Assembly (NCBI RefSeq): GCF_026283925.1
Contig: NZ_JAPDPF010000001.1
Location: 558,001 to 622,000 of the forward strand
Origin: Dyella halodurans
GTDB taxonomy: Bacteria; Pseudomonadota; Gammaproteobacteria; Xanthomonadales; Rhodanobacteraceae
Direction of reading: 5' to 3'
Length of the DNA: 64,000 nt
The first letter of the stretch is position 1. Each line of letters opens with the position of its first letter. A model generated the notes under the pieces. The model was not told the origin of the DNA and made no database searches. It saw nothing but the letters and a program-made list of their open reading frames with translations. This document shows positions 17,615 to 25,774 of the stretch, piece after piece. Both the position numbers and the translations under genes were made by a program.

Positions 17615-17692
17615 TAGGGTGAGGGGACATGTTCCCTCAGCATCACAACGGCGCCTCACGGCGCCGTTGTCGTATCTGCCTTGACGAACCGT

Positions 17693-18124
17693 TCAGACCA
17701 GCGTGATCTGCACGTCGACATTGCCACGCGTGGCATGTGAATACGGGCAGATATCGCGATGGGCAGTATCGATCAGCTCCTGCGCCACGGCCCGATCCAG
17801 CCCCGGCAGGTTCACGTCCAGCTTCACCGCGATGCCGAAGCCGGTCGGTTCACGCGGGCCGATGCCGACGTGTGCGGTGACCGAGGAATCCTTGCTCATC
17901 GTGACGTTCTTTTGACGGGCGACGAAGCGCATGGCGCCCTCGAAGCACGCCGCATAGCCAGCGGCAAACAGCTGTTCCGGATTGCTGCCGGCGCCGCCCG
18001 GGCCACCGAGCTCCTTGGGTACGACCAACTGCAGGTCGAGCACGCCATCGCTGCTCTTGGCGTGACCTTCGCGGCCGCCGACGACGGTGGCGGTAGCGGT
18101 ATACAGAACCTTGGTGCTGCTCAT
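17693..18124 (-). CDS. ohr: Organic hydroperoxide resistance protein Ohr
   Basis: The product has 143 residues. It has the two Ohr redox cysteines, in FAAGYAACFEGAM and RDICPYSHATRGNV, together with VVPKELGGPGGAGSNPEQLF. Ohr reduces organic and lipid hydroperoxides with lipoylated-protein or dihydrolipoamide electrons. It begins 3 bp after the ohrR stop, so the pair forms an ohrR-ohr operon under the operator at 18612-18625. Confidence 0.95.
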   Translation of the reverse strand: MSSTKVLYTATATVVGGREGHAKSSDGVLDLQLVVPKELGGPGGAGSNPEQLFAAGYAACFEGAMRFVARQKNVTMSKDSSVTAHVGIGPREPTGFGIAVKLDVNLPGLDRAVAQELIDTAHRDICPYSHATRGNVDVQITLV

Positions 18125-18127
18125 GGG

Positions 18128-18595
18128 TTAATCCTCGATCGTGGGGGTTTGGGTGTGGCGGGTAAGTTGCTTCAGTTCATCACGCAGGCGTTGCATCTGG
18201 TCGAGTGACAGCTCCAGCCGCTGCGCCAGGCATGCGGGTATATCGTTGGCCTGTTCGCGCAGGGCGAGCCCGGCCGGGGTGAGGCGGATCTCCACGACGC
18301 GCTCGTCGTCGCTGCGGCGCTGGCGACTGACCAGGCCCGCCGCTTGCAGGCGCTTCAGCAGCGGCGTCAGCGTTCCCGAATCCAACTGTAGGCGCTGACC
18401 TAGTTCACGCACGGTGACGTCGTCCTGCTCCCACAGCACCAGCATCACCAGGTATTGCGGATAGGTCAGCCCCATGGGCTCCAGCAGCGGGCGGTAAAGC
18501 CCGGTGATGGAGCGTGAGGCGGCATACAGCGCAAAACACAGTTGCTGGTCCAGCAGCAGATGGTCAGGGGTGGGCATCCGTTTCATGGGCTGCAT
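18128..18595 (-). CDS. ohrR: MarR family organic peroxide sensor OhrR
   Basis: The product has 155 residues. It is a winged-helix MarR protein (TVRELGQRLQLDSGTLTPLLKRLQ recognition region and the DDERVVEIRLT wing). A cysteine near the N-terminus (QQLCFALYAASRS, Cys20) is at the position of the peroxide-sensing cysteine of OhrR. Oxidation of this cysteine releases DNA and induces ohr. Starts at 18595, 18586 and 18577 are all possible; 18586 has AGGA about 8 nt upstream. Confidence 0.92.
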   Translation of the reverse strand: MQPMKRMPTPDHLLLDQQLCFALYAASRSITGLYRPLLEPMGLTYPQYLVMLVLWEQDDVTVRELGQRLQLDSGTLTPLLKRLQAAGLVSRQRRSDDERVVEIRLTPAGLALREQANDIPACLAQRLELSLDQMQRLRDELKQLTRHTQTPTIED

Positions 18596-18611
18596 CCTAT
18601 GTGCAAAATTA

Positions 18612-18625
18612 AATTGTGTACAATT
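18612..18625. promoter_or_regulatory. Probable OhrR operator
   Basis: AATTGT-GT-ACAATT is a 6-bp inverted repeat with a 2-bp centre, 17 bp upstream of the ohrR start. It matches the TACAATT/AATTGTA type of site known for OhrR proteins. The AT-rich stretch stands out in this GC-rich region and probably overlaps the promoter, which would make the operon autorepressed. Confidence 0.75.
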
Positions 18626-18670
18626 AAAGTTTTCGATCGAAACAATAGGCCCAGCCTGTCGAACCGGGCA

Positions 18671-19237
18671 TCAGTCGAGCAGACGCTTGCCGAAGGCGAA
18701 GTGATCGCGCCAGTACGGGCCGTCGATATCGTCCAGCCGTACGGTACCGCCGCTGTTGGGCGCATGCACGAAGCGGCCCTTGCCGACGTAGACGCCCACG
18801 TGGCTGATGCCGCCGCTACCACCGAAGAAAACCAGGTCGCCGCTGACCAGGTCGGTCATTTGCGGCACCTTGCGCCCATCCATGGTGGACATCTCGCGCG
18901 AGCTATGCGGCAGCATGAGGCCCGCTGCGTTGCGGTAGATGTAGTCGACCAGACCGCTGCAGTCGAAACCGCCGTCGGGCGTATTGCCACCCCAACGATA
19001 AGGCGTACCGACCAGGGCGATGGCCCGGAACAGCACGTCGTTTGCCGTGCCGGTATTGGCCGCAGGCCCGCGGGCCGGCTCGTCGGCCAGCGCCGAACGG
19101 GAGTCCTTATGGGTGGCTTGCGGCTTGCGCGGGGCACTGGAACAGGCCGCCAGCAATAGCAGGGTCGCGCCCAGCAGCAGCTGGCGCGCCGGGCGCCATC
19201 GCGCTGGCGCACGTAAGGAGGGGTCGATGGCGTCCAC
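18671..19237 (-). CDS. NlpC/P60 family (C40) cell wall hydrolase lipoprotein
   Basis: The product has 188 residues. The N-terminal signal ends in a lipobox (LLAAC, about residue 32). The NlpC/P60 domain has the catalytic cysteine in GGFDCSGLVDYIY, the histidine in GGISHVGVYVG and a further His in GRFVHAPNSGG. These enzymes cut peptidoglycan stem peptides, usually D-Glu-mDAP bonds. It starts at GTG 19237 because no ATG is well placed. It is monocistronic. Confidence 0.88.
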   Translation of the reverse strand: MDAIDPSLRAPARWRPARQLLLGATLLLLAACSSAPRKPQATHKDSRSALADEPARGPAANTGTANDVLFRAIALVGTPYRWGGNTPDGGFDCSGLVDYIYRNAAGLMLPHSSREMSTMDGRKVPQMTDLVSGDLVFFGGSGGISHVGVYVGKGRFVHAPNSGGTVRLDDIDGPYWRDHFAFGKRLLD

Positions 19238-19336
19238 GACTTAAGCATCCCCTGGGTTTCGGCTCGAGAGGATGCTAGCAAATCAATAGTTTGGAGGAAA
19301 GTTGTGAGTTGGTACGTGAGCAACGGTCTCAGAGTT

Positions 19337-20656
19337 TCATGAGCCCGGCTTGTCGACCGTCAGGTTGCGTTTGCCGGTCGTGCGTCCTTCTCGATCCCAG
19401 GCGCGCAAGGTGTATTGGCCAGGTTTCAGGTAAAGCGTATTCATGCTGTTGTCGGTCAGGAAGACATAGCGGTCGACCGGGATGGCATCGTCGGACTCCT
19501 GCGTGTAGCGGGCCTCGACGACGCAGGGAAGCTGGCGGGCGCAGATGTCGCTGGTCACCACCCGCGTCTCGCGGGTGTCCCCAAGCGACAGCCAATGAGG
19601 GCGACGTTGATGGCCTGCCTTGGGCAAGATCACGTCGACGTCATGCCGGGCCGGATCGGAGGTCCACACGCTGCCGTTCTGCCGGTTGATCAGTACCGAG
19701 GGGCGGTCGACCGGGAATTGCGCAATCAACTGGTTATACGGGTCGGTATTCGGCATCGGTCCGATATCCCGCCAGCGCGTCTGATCAATCGACAGCGGGT
19801 CGAATCCGGACAGCTGTTTCAATTGCATCGCCATCGGTTTCACGTCATCACCCAGATTGCCGGCGGCCTTGTCGATATGCGCGTAGCCCGCATGGACGAA
19901 CAGGCGCGCCTTGGGGTCCTTGGCGAACACCTTCAGGTAAAGCTGGTTCGCCTGTCCCATTTCGCGGTCTGCCAGCTTCTCCGCGTCTGAGTCATAGGCG
20001 ACGACCACGAAGCCTAGTCGAATCGCCTCGCGGATGATCTCGCCGTAGAGCGGCTCATGCAGATACTCGCTGCCGCTGGTGCTGATGGGATATCCGCGCT
20101 TCATCAGTTCGGTGTCGGTGTGGCTCAGCGCTTCCGCCGCGAAGTAGTTGAAGCCCTCCGCGCGCAGCAGCGGCAGCAGTGCCAGCGTCAGTTCGCGCGT
20201 GTGGGCGTCATGATGTGCCTCGTTGACCATCACGATGCGGCGGTTGGCCGCGAGCTTCGCGATCTCGCCGGCGGCGTCGGCAGACTGCCAGTCGGTGGGC
20301 GGCGGCAGCGGCACGGGCGTCTGCACCCGGTTGTCGAACGGGAAATCGTTCATGGCCTCGTTGTAGAGCCCCAATTCGTCTTCCACGGTCGCCAGCAGTT
20401 GCTGATCAATCAGGCGATCTCTTTGCTGAAGCTGCGGTATCGCCTCCCGCAGATACAGGTAGCGCGCGAGATCGTTCTTGATACGGGCCGTTTCGGTAAA
20501 CAGGTCGCGCGATACGTCGGGCTGCGATGTCGCCGACGCCGGGGGAGTTGCCATCGAGCGCCCGGCCAGCAGGGCCATGGCCAGAAACAAGGCGCAGGCA
20601 GCCGCCGAACGCCAGAGATCCATCACCGAGCCAGACTTCATCACAGTCGATTCCAT
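19337..20656 (-). CDS. Secreted ChaN/EreA-like domain protein of unknown function
   Basis: The product has about 439 residues. After an N-terminal hydrophobic segment (AACALFLAMALLAGRSMA) it has the pattern RRIVMVNEAHHDAHTRELTLALLPLLRAEGFNYFAAEAL (split in the protein around residues 140-180). A conserved glutamate and histidines in this pattern recall the ChaN, erythromycin-esterase and TIKI group of hydrolase-like or haem-binding domains. The ~100-residue C-terminal part, with a Cys pair (DICARQLPCV), looks like a small beta domain. I do not recognise a named family. ATG 20656 has AGGGA about 10 nt upstream. Confidence 0.65.
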   Translation of the reverse strand: MESTVMKSGSVMDLWRSAAACALFLAMALLAGRSMATPPASATSQPDVSRDLFTETARIKNDLARYLYLREAIPQLQQRDRLIDQQLLATVEDELGLYNEAMNDFPFDNRVQTPVPLPPPTDWQSADAAGEIAKLAANRRIVMVNEAHHDAHTRELTLALLPLLRAEGFNYFAAEALSHTDTELMKRGYPISTSGSEYLHEPLYGEIIREAIRLGFVVVAYDSDAEKLADREMGQANQLYLKVFAKDPKARLFVHAGYAHIDKAAGNLGDDVKPMAMQLKQLSGFDPLSIDQTRWRDIGPMPNTDPYNQLIAQFPVDRPSVLINRQNGSVWTSDPARHDVDVILPKAGHQRRPHWLSLGDTRETRVVTSDICARQLPCVVEARYTQESDDAIPVDRYVFLTDNSMNTLYLKPGQYTLRAWDREGRTTGKRNLTVDKPGS

Positions 20657-20710
20657 CGCACTGCTTCCCTTGGGGTTAGGGTCGGGCACTTCAGACGCTA
20701 CAATAGTTTC

Positions 20711-21970
20711 ATGGATGCTTCACGCAGTGATGTGCTGATTCTTGGCGGCGGCGTTATCGGCCTGGCCTGTGCCTATTACCTGCTGAAGTCCGGAGCTACC
20801 GTGCGCATTTTGGAGCAGGGTACCCCGGGCTGCGGCAGTTCGCACGGCAATTGTGGAACGATCACGCCCAGCCATGCCGCGCCCCTGGCGATGCCGGGTG
20901 CGTTGGGCGTGGCCTTGCGTTCCATGCTTCGATCGGACGCGCCGCTCTACCTCAACCCCCGTTTCGATGGTCCGCGCCTGCGCTGGATGCTGGGCTTCGC
21001 CCGGCACTGCAACTGGCGCGACTTTGATCATGCGGCCAGGGCACGCGCGGCCATCCTCAATCGTTCCAGGTCCTTGCTGCCCGCGCTGATCCGTGACGAG
21101 GGCCTTGATTGCGAGTTCCGCGAGGGCGGCGTGTTGTACGTGTATCGCACGCCACAGGCGCTGCAAGGTGACGAGAAGCATCACGCCCAGCTGCTCGATC
21201 AACTCGGCGTCGAAGTGCAGCGGCTGCGTGGCGATGAGGTGGAGGCCATGGAGCCGGCATTGAAGCCGGGCGTGGCCGGTGGCCTGTTCCATCCCGGCGA
21301 CGCCCGCCTGCGCCCGGACCGCTATGTGGCGGAACTGGCGCGTCGGGTGTTGGAGCTAGGTGGATCGATCGAAACCGGCGCGCGCATCGATCACGTGGGC
21401 ACGCGCGACGGCAGCATCGACTTCGTCCGCACGACGCGCGGCGTGTTTCGCGGTGACCGCGTGGTGATGGCGCTTGGCGCTTGGTCACCCTTGCTCGGCA
21501 GGCAGCTTGGCCTGCACCTGCCCATGCAGCCCGGCAAGGGTTATTCGCTGACCTATACGCGCCCGGTGCATGCGCCGCGCCATGCCCTGGTGCTGCGTGA
21601 GGCGGCCGTGTGCGTGACCACCTGGGACAGCGGTTACCGCCTGGGCAGCACCATGGAATTCTCCGGCTATTCCGAAGGGCTCAATCGCACGCGCCTGGAC
21701 GCTTTGCGTCGCGGCGCGGCTCAAGGTCTGCACGAGCCGGAAGGGCCGCAACTGCTGGAGGAGTGGTGGGGTTGGCGGCCGATGAGCGTGGACGAAGTGC
21801 CGATCATCGGACCGAGTACGCGTTGGTCCAATCTCACCCTGGCAACGGCTCACGGCATGCTCGGCGTAAGCATGTCGGCAGCGACGGGCGAACTGGTGGC
21901 GGGCATGCTGGGCGGCAAGGGGCTGCCGATCGATCCCACGCCTTATGCACCGGCAAGGTTTGGCGCGTAA
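20711..21970 (+). CDS. FAD-dependent D-amino acid dehydrogenase-like oxidoreductase
   Basis: The product has 419 residues of the DAO/glycine-oxidase superfamily. The FAD-binding GGGVIGLACAYYLLKSGATVRILEQ fold is at the N-terminus (residues ~11-35) and the C-terminal ATAHGMLGVSMSAATGELVAGML closes the FAD site. GWRPMSVDEVPIIGP is typical of DadA-type enzymes. It probably deaminates D-amino acids at the membrane. A TACAAT stretch lies only ~10 nt before the ATG at 20711, so the transcript may be leaderless or the promoter lies further up. Confidence 0.82.
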   Translation: MDASRSDVLILGGGVIGLACAYYLLKSGATVRILEQGTPGCGSSHGNCGTITPSHAAPLAMPGALGVALRSMLRSDAPLYLNPRFDGPRLRWMLGFARHCNWRDFDHAARARAAILNRSRSLLPALIRDEGLDCEFREGGVLYVYRTPQALQGDEKHHAQLLDQLGVEVQRLRGDEVEAMEPALKPGVAGGLFHPGDARLRPDRYVAELARRVLELGGSIETGARIDHVGTRDGSIDFVRTTRGVFRGDRVVMALGAWSPLLGRQLGLHLPMQPGKGYSLTYTRPVHAPRHALVLREAAVCVTTWDSGYRLGSTMEFSGYSEGLNRTRLDALRRGAAQGLHEPEGPQLLEEWWGWRPMSVDEVPIIGPSTRWSNLTLATAHGMLGVSMSAATGELVAGMLGGKGLPIDPTPYAPARFGA

Positions 21971-21998
21971 TCCTTGATGCCACCCGATGGAGACAGGC

Positions 21999-23345
21999 AT
22001 GGCCGATAGCTTCGATCTGATCGTGCTGGGCGGAGGTTCGGGCGGGTTGGCCGTGGCGGTCCGCGCTGCGCGGCATGGCGCGCGCGTGGCGATGCTCGAG
22101 CCGGGCGCGCTCGGCGGTACCTGCGTCAATGTCGGCTGCGTCCCCAAGAAAGCGCTGTGGTATGCCGCGCAGCTGGCGCAGGAACAACGGTTGGCGCTGG
22201 ACTACGGCTTTGCTTCCAGCCCAGGAGCACTCGACTGGGAGCACTTCCGGCAGTTACGCCAGGACTATATCGATGGCATTCGCCAACGCTATGCCGCTCG
22301 CCTCGCCGACGCCGGCATCCAGTTGCTCGCCGAAACCGGTCGCTTCGTCGCCGCCGATACGGTAGCCACGTCCAGCGGCAACGAGTTGCGCGCCACGCAG
22401 ATTGTCATCGCCACCGGCGCGCGCCCCCGACGGCTGGAGCTGCCCGGCTTCGAGCTGGGCCTGGTTTCCGACGACATCTTTGCGTTGCGCAGCTTGCCGC
22501 GTCGTATCGCCGTCGTCGGTGGTGGCTACATCGCGGTGGAGTTCGCCGGTCTGTTGCGCGCACTGGGCAGCGATGTCACGTTGCACGTGCGCAGCCGGCT
22601 GCTCTCGGGTTTCGATGCGGAACTGGTCGATGCATTGGAACAGCGCATGCTTGCACAAGGCATCGCCGTCACGCATGGCGTGCAGGTCGCGGGCTTGCGC
22701 CGTGCGGACGACGGCATCGTGCTGGACGACGCCGTCAGCGGCGAGTGTGGCCCGTACGACGCCGTGCTCTGGGCCGTGGGGCGCGTGCCCAATAGCGAGC
22801 GTCTCGATCTGGACGCTGCAGGCGTGCGTGTCGACGACGAAGGCCATGTGATCGTCGATGACTGGCAGAACAGCACGACTCCCGGCATCTGCGCGGTGGG
22901 CGACGTCACCGGTCGCGAGGAGCTCACGCCGGTGGCGGTAGCGGCGGGGCGCAATCTCGCCGATCGCCTGTTCGGCGGACAGCCGGAGAGTCGGCTTGAT
23001 TACGAGAACGTGCCGAGCGTGGTGTTTGCCGAGCCGCCGCTGGCCAGGGTTGGCCTCACCGAGGCGCAAGCACAGGAGCTATATGGCGATGGTTTGCGCG
23101 TTTATCGCAGCCGTTTCACGCCCATGCAGTGGGCGCTGACCGGGCACGGCAGCAAGACCATCATGAAGCTGCTTTGCGCTGGCGACGATGAGCGCGTCGT
23201 CGGCATCCATGTGTTCGGCGCGGGTGCGGATGAGATGCTCCAGGGTTTCGCCGTGGCGATGCGCATGGGTCTGCGCAAGCGCGACATGGACAGCACGGTC
23301 GCCATCCATCCCAGCTCCGCCGAAGAGCTGGTGCTGATGTCCTGA
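21999..23345 (+). CDS. gorA: Glutathione-disulfide reductase
   Basis: The product has 448 residues. It has the FAD motif LGGGSGGLAVAVRAA, the redox disulfide GGTCVNVGCVPKK, the NAD(P) motif VVGGGYIAVEFAGLL with basic residues after it (HVRSR, favouring NADPH), and the C-terminal HPSSAEELV with the catalytic His. This fits glutathione reductase rather than lipoamide dehydrogenase. It keeps glutathione reduced in the cytosol. Start 21999 has GGAGACAGG directly upstream; ATG 21987 is in frame. It is close behind the FAD oxidoreductase gene. Confidence 0.9.
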   Translation: MADSFDLIVLGGGSGGLAVAVRAARHGARVAMLEPGALGGTCVNVGCVPKKALWYAAQLAQEQRLALDYGFASSPGALDWEHFRQLRQDYIDGIRQRYAARLADAGIQLLAETGRFVAADTVATSSGNELRATQIVIATGARPRRLELPGFELGLVSDDIFALRSLPRRIAVVGGGYIAVEFAGLLRALGSDVTLHVRSRLLSGFDAELVDALEQRMLAQGIAVTHGVQVAGLRRADDGIVLDDAVSGECGPYDAVLWAVGRVPNSERLDLDAAGVRVDDEGHVIVDDWQNSTTPGICAVGDVTGREELTPVAVAAGRNLADRLFGGQPESRLDYENVPSVVFAEPPLARVGLTEAQAQELYGDGLRVYRSRFTPMQWALTGHGSKTIMKLLCAGDDERVVGIHVFGAGADEMLQGFAVAMRMGLRKRDMDSTVAIHPSSAEELVLMS

Positions 23346-23369
23346 GCTCATGCCGGTTAGACTTTGACG

Positions 23370-24149
23370 ATGAGTACCTACAGCCTGCATCGCGGCACTG
23401 CGCCGCTGTTGATCAGTCTGCCGCACGACGGCAGTGCCATTCCCGCCGACGTAGCTGACCGCATGCTGCCGGCAGCACGGCGCTCGGTGGACACCGACTG
23501 GCATGTCGGGCGCTTGTACGAGCCCTTGGCCAAGGCCCTGGGCGCGAGTCTGTTGAAACCGGTGGCATCGCGCTACGTGGTCGACCTCAACCGTCCCGCC
23601 GACGGCCAGGCGCTATACCCGGGGCGTCGCGAGACGGGCCTGGTATCGACCATCGGCTTCGATGGCGCGCCGCTTTATCGCGACGGTGCCGAGCCGACGG
23701 CCGACGAAATTCAACGGCGGGTAAATGAATTCTGGCGTCCCTACCACGACGCCTTGTCGCAAGAACTTGAACGACTGCGCGCCGAACACGGCCGCGTGGT
23801 GCTGTGGGAAGGGCATTCCATCCGCAGCCGCGTGCCCATGCTGTTCGACGGCCAGCTGCCGGATTTCAACCTGGGCACGGCCGACGGCGCCAGTTGCGGG
23901 GGCGGGCTGCAGCAGCGCCTGCAAACCGCGCTGGAAGGCCAGTCCCGCTACAGTTTCGTGGTCAATGGACGCTTCAAGGGCGGCTACATCACGCGCCATT
24001 ACGGTCGCCCGCAAGACGGTGTGCACGCCGTGCAGCTGGAGCTGGCCCAGCTCAACTACATGGACGAAGACAGCTTCGCGTATGACGAGGCGAAGGCATC
24101 GCAGCTGCAGGCGACCATGGGACAGCTGCTGCGCCTTTGCATCGAGTGA
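23370..24149 (+). CDS. hutG: N-formylglutamate deformylase
   Basis: The product has 259 residues of the N-formylglutamate amidohydrolase family. Conserved parts are ISLPHDGSAIP, DTDWHVGRLYEPLA, YVVDLNRPADGQALYPGRRETGL, VLWEGHSIRSRVP and FKGGYITRHYGRP; the His and Glu residues are the metal site. The enzyme releases formate and glutamate in the five-step histidine degradation route. No other hut gene is near, so either the pathway is scattered or the physiological substrate differs. Confidence 0.88.
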   Translation: MSTYSLHRGTAPLLISLPHDGSAIPADVADRMLPAARRSVDTDWHVGRLYEPLAKALGASLLKPVASRYVVDLNRPADGQALYPGRRETGLVSTIGFDGAPLYRDGAEPTADEIQRRVNEFWRPYHDALSQELERLRAEHGRVVLWEGHSIRSRVPMLFDGQLPDFNLGTADGASCGGGLQQRLQTALEGQSRYSFVVNGRFKGGYITRHYGRPQDGVHAVQLELAQLNYMDEDSFAYDEAKASQLQATMGQLLRLCIE

Positions 24150-24331
24150 CGCAAGAATATTCGGTCGATGTTAGGGAGTCGGAAAGTCAAGCTCCGCCGG
24201 CCTGAACAGCGCCTGCGCACGTAGAAAACGGTGGTTTCGATGCGTCGCGAAACATGCCATGTTTTAGCCGTCGCGCCGCCCGTGTTGCCGGGTTCCGGCC
24301 GGGTCCGCGGCATGACCTGTTGAGGCTCATC

Positions 24332-24607
24332 ATGATGCGTAAGTTCGCGATCGCTTCCCTGCTGGTGGCGGGGGTTGCTCTCTCTGGTTCGGTGCTGGCG
24401 CAGAACGCAGCCCCGCAGGCTGCGCCCGCGACCAAACCGGCGGCGGCCCAGCCGGCCCAGCCGGCCAGCTCTTCTACCAAGCACCACAAGAAGGGTAATA
24501 AGCCGACCCAGATCAGTGGCCAGCCTGGCGCCGCCAAGGGCGGCAAATCCGGCAAGCATTCCGGCAAGTCGACCCTGCCGCCGGTGACGTCCGGCCCGTC
24601 GACGTAA
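24332..24607 (+). CDS. Small secreted Ala/Pro/Lys-rich protein of unknown function
   Basis: The product has 91 residues. A clear signal peptide (MMRKFAIASLLVAGVALSGSVLAQN) precedes a low-complexity mature part rich in Ala, Pro, Gln, Lys, Gly and Ser (KHHKKGNKPTQISGQPG, GKSGKHSGKS). No family is recognised. It has GAGG 6 nt before the ATG at 24332 and a strong hairpin after the stop. It is probably periplasmic and basic. Confidence 0.7.
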   Translation: MMRKFAIASLLVAGVALSGSVLAQNAAPQAAPATKPAAAQPAQPASSSTKHHKKGNKPTQISGQPGAAKGGKSGKHSGKSTLPPVTSGPST

Positions 24608-24620
24608 AGCGTTGGCGCGT

Positions 24621-24649
24621 GAAACCCCGGTGGCGGCCACCGGGGTTTC
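24621..24649. terminator. Bidirectional hairpin between converging genes
   Basis: A perfect 13-bp stem (GAAACCCCGGTGG / CCACCGGGGTTTC) with loop CGG sits between the small secreted protein gene and the converging ridA. Each strand ends in only a short T run. Confidence 0.75.
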
Positions 24650-24670
24650 CATCTCGGCTGAGCCGATCGC

Positions 24671-25099
24671 TCAGCGATCGCTGCGCGGCAGCGCGGCCAC
24701 GCACTTCAGTTCGATCGCGATGGGCGTGGGCAGGGCGGTGATGCCCAGGGTCGTGCGGCAGGCGTCCACGCCGGCGAAATACTCGGCATAGAGCCGGTTG
24801 TAGGTGGCGAAGTCGCGCGCCATGTCGGTCAGGAACACCGTGACGTCGACCAGTTGCTCCCAGCGTGCCCCGCTGGCTTCGAGCACGGCGCGCACGTTCG
24901 CGAACACCTGGCGGCATTGCGCCTCGATGTCATAGTCGACCAGCGCGCCCTGCGCATCGTGGACGTTGCCCGGTATCGCATTCGTGCCCGGCATGCGCGG
25001 CCCCACCCCGGACAGGAACAGCAGGTCGCCCACACGCCGTGCATGCGGGTAGGCACCGACCGGTGCCGGGGCCTGTTCGGTGCGGACGACGTCGCTCAT
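24671..25099 (-). CDS. RidA family protein, 2-aminomuconate deaminase-like
   Basis: The product has 142 residues of the YjgF/YER057c/UK114 (RidA) family (PVGAYPHARRVGDLLFLSG near the N-terminus, CRTTLGITALPTPIAIELKCVA near the end, with the conserved arginine). Family members deaminate enamine/imine intermediates. The location, last in an operon behind a semialdehyde dehydrogenase, suggests the 2-aminomuconate deaminase of the 3-hydroxyanthranilate route. That assignment is inference from context. Its start overlaps the carbonic anhydrase stop by 4 bp. Confidence 0.8.
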   Translation of the reverse strand: MSDVVRTEQAPAPVGAYPHARRVGDLLFLSGVGPRMPGTNAIPGNVHDAQGALVDYDIEAQCRQVFANVRAVLEASGARWEQLVDVTVFLTDMARDFATYNRLYAEYFAGVDACRTTLGITALPTPIAIELKCVAALPRSDR

Positions 25100-25764
25100 C
25101 GGTTGAACTCGGGCACCGTGCCAAGGCGCTGCAGGGCCGCCTCGTAGGCAGGCCGCAGTTGCTCGCGCGAGCTGACATGCATGCCAAGGTCATTCACATG
25201 CCCGTCGAACAGGCTGTAGCACCACGCGTGCACGGACAGCTTCTGGCCGCGCTCCCACGCATCCATCACCATCGTCGTGTGGCAGACATTGAGCACCTGT
25301 TCCATCGCGTTGAGTTCGCACAGGCGGCTGTTGCGCAGATTCATCATGTCGATGGACGACAGCATGCCGGAATGCTTCTGCGCCACATCGCCGACATGGC
25401 GCAGCCAGTTGTCGACCAGGCCGAGGCGACGCTCGTCGAGCACCGCCTGCACGCCGCCGCAGCCGTAATGGCCGACCACCAGGATGTGCTCGACCTTGAG
25501 CACGTCGACGGCAAACTGGATGGTGCTGAGGCAGTTGAGGTCGGTATGCGACACCACGTTGGCGACGTTGCGCTGGACGAAGATGTCGCCCGGCGGCAGG
25601 TCCACGATCTGGGTGGCCGGTACGCGCGAATCGGAGCAGCCGATCCACAGGTATTTCGGCGCCTGTTGCTGGGAGAGGCGCTCGAAGAAGCGCGGATCCT
25701 GCGCGCGCACGTCGGCGGACCAGCGGCGATTGCTGTCGAGCAGATTCTGTAGCGGACTGTTCAC
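25096..25764 (-). CDS. can: Beta-class carbonic anhydrase
   Basis: The product has 222 residues. Zinc ligands of the beta class are visible as Cys43 and Asp45 (WIGCSDSR), His99 and Cys102 (VVGHYGCGG). It interconverts CO2 and bicarbonate in the cytoplasm. The length and motifs match E. coli Can. Translation starts at GTG 25764, just after the dehydrogenase stop (25775), so it sits inside an operon for an aromatic semialdehyde route, an unusual place. Confidence 0.92.
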   Translation of the reverse strand: MNSPLQNLLDSNRRWSADVRAQDPRFFERLSQQQAPKYLWIGCSDSRVPATQIVDLPPGDIFVQRNVANVVSHTDLNCLSTIQFAVDVLKVEHILVVGHYGCGGVQAVLDERRLGLVDNWLRHVGDVAQKHSGMLSSIDMMNLRNSRLCELNAMEQVLNVCHTTMVMDAWERGQKLSVHAWCYSLFDGHVNDLGMHVSSREQLRPAYEAALQRLGTVPEFNR

Positions 25765-25774
25765 GGCGGGACTC

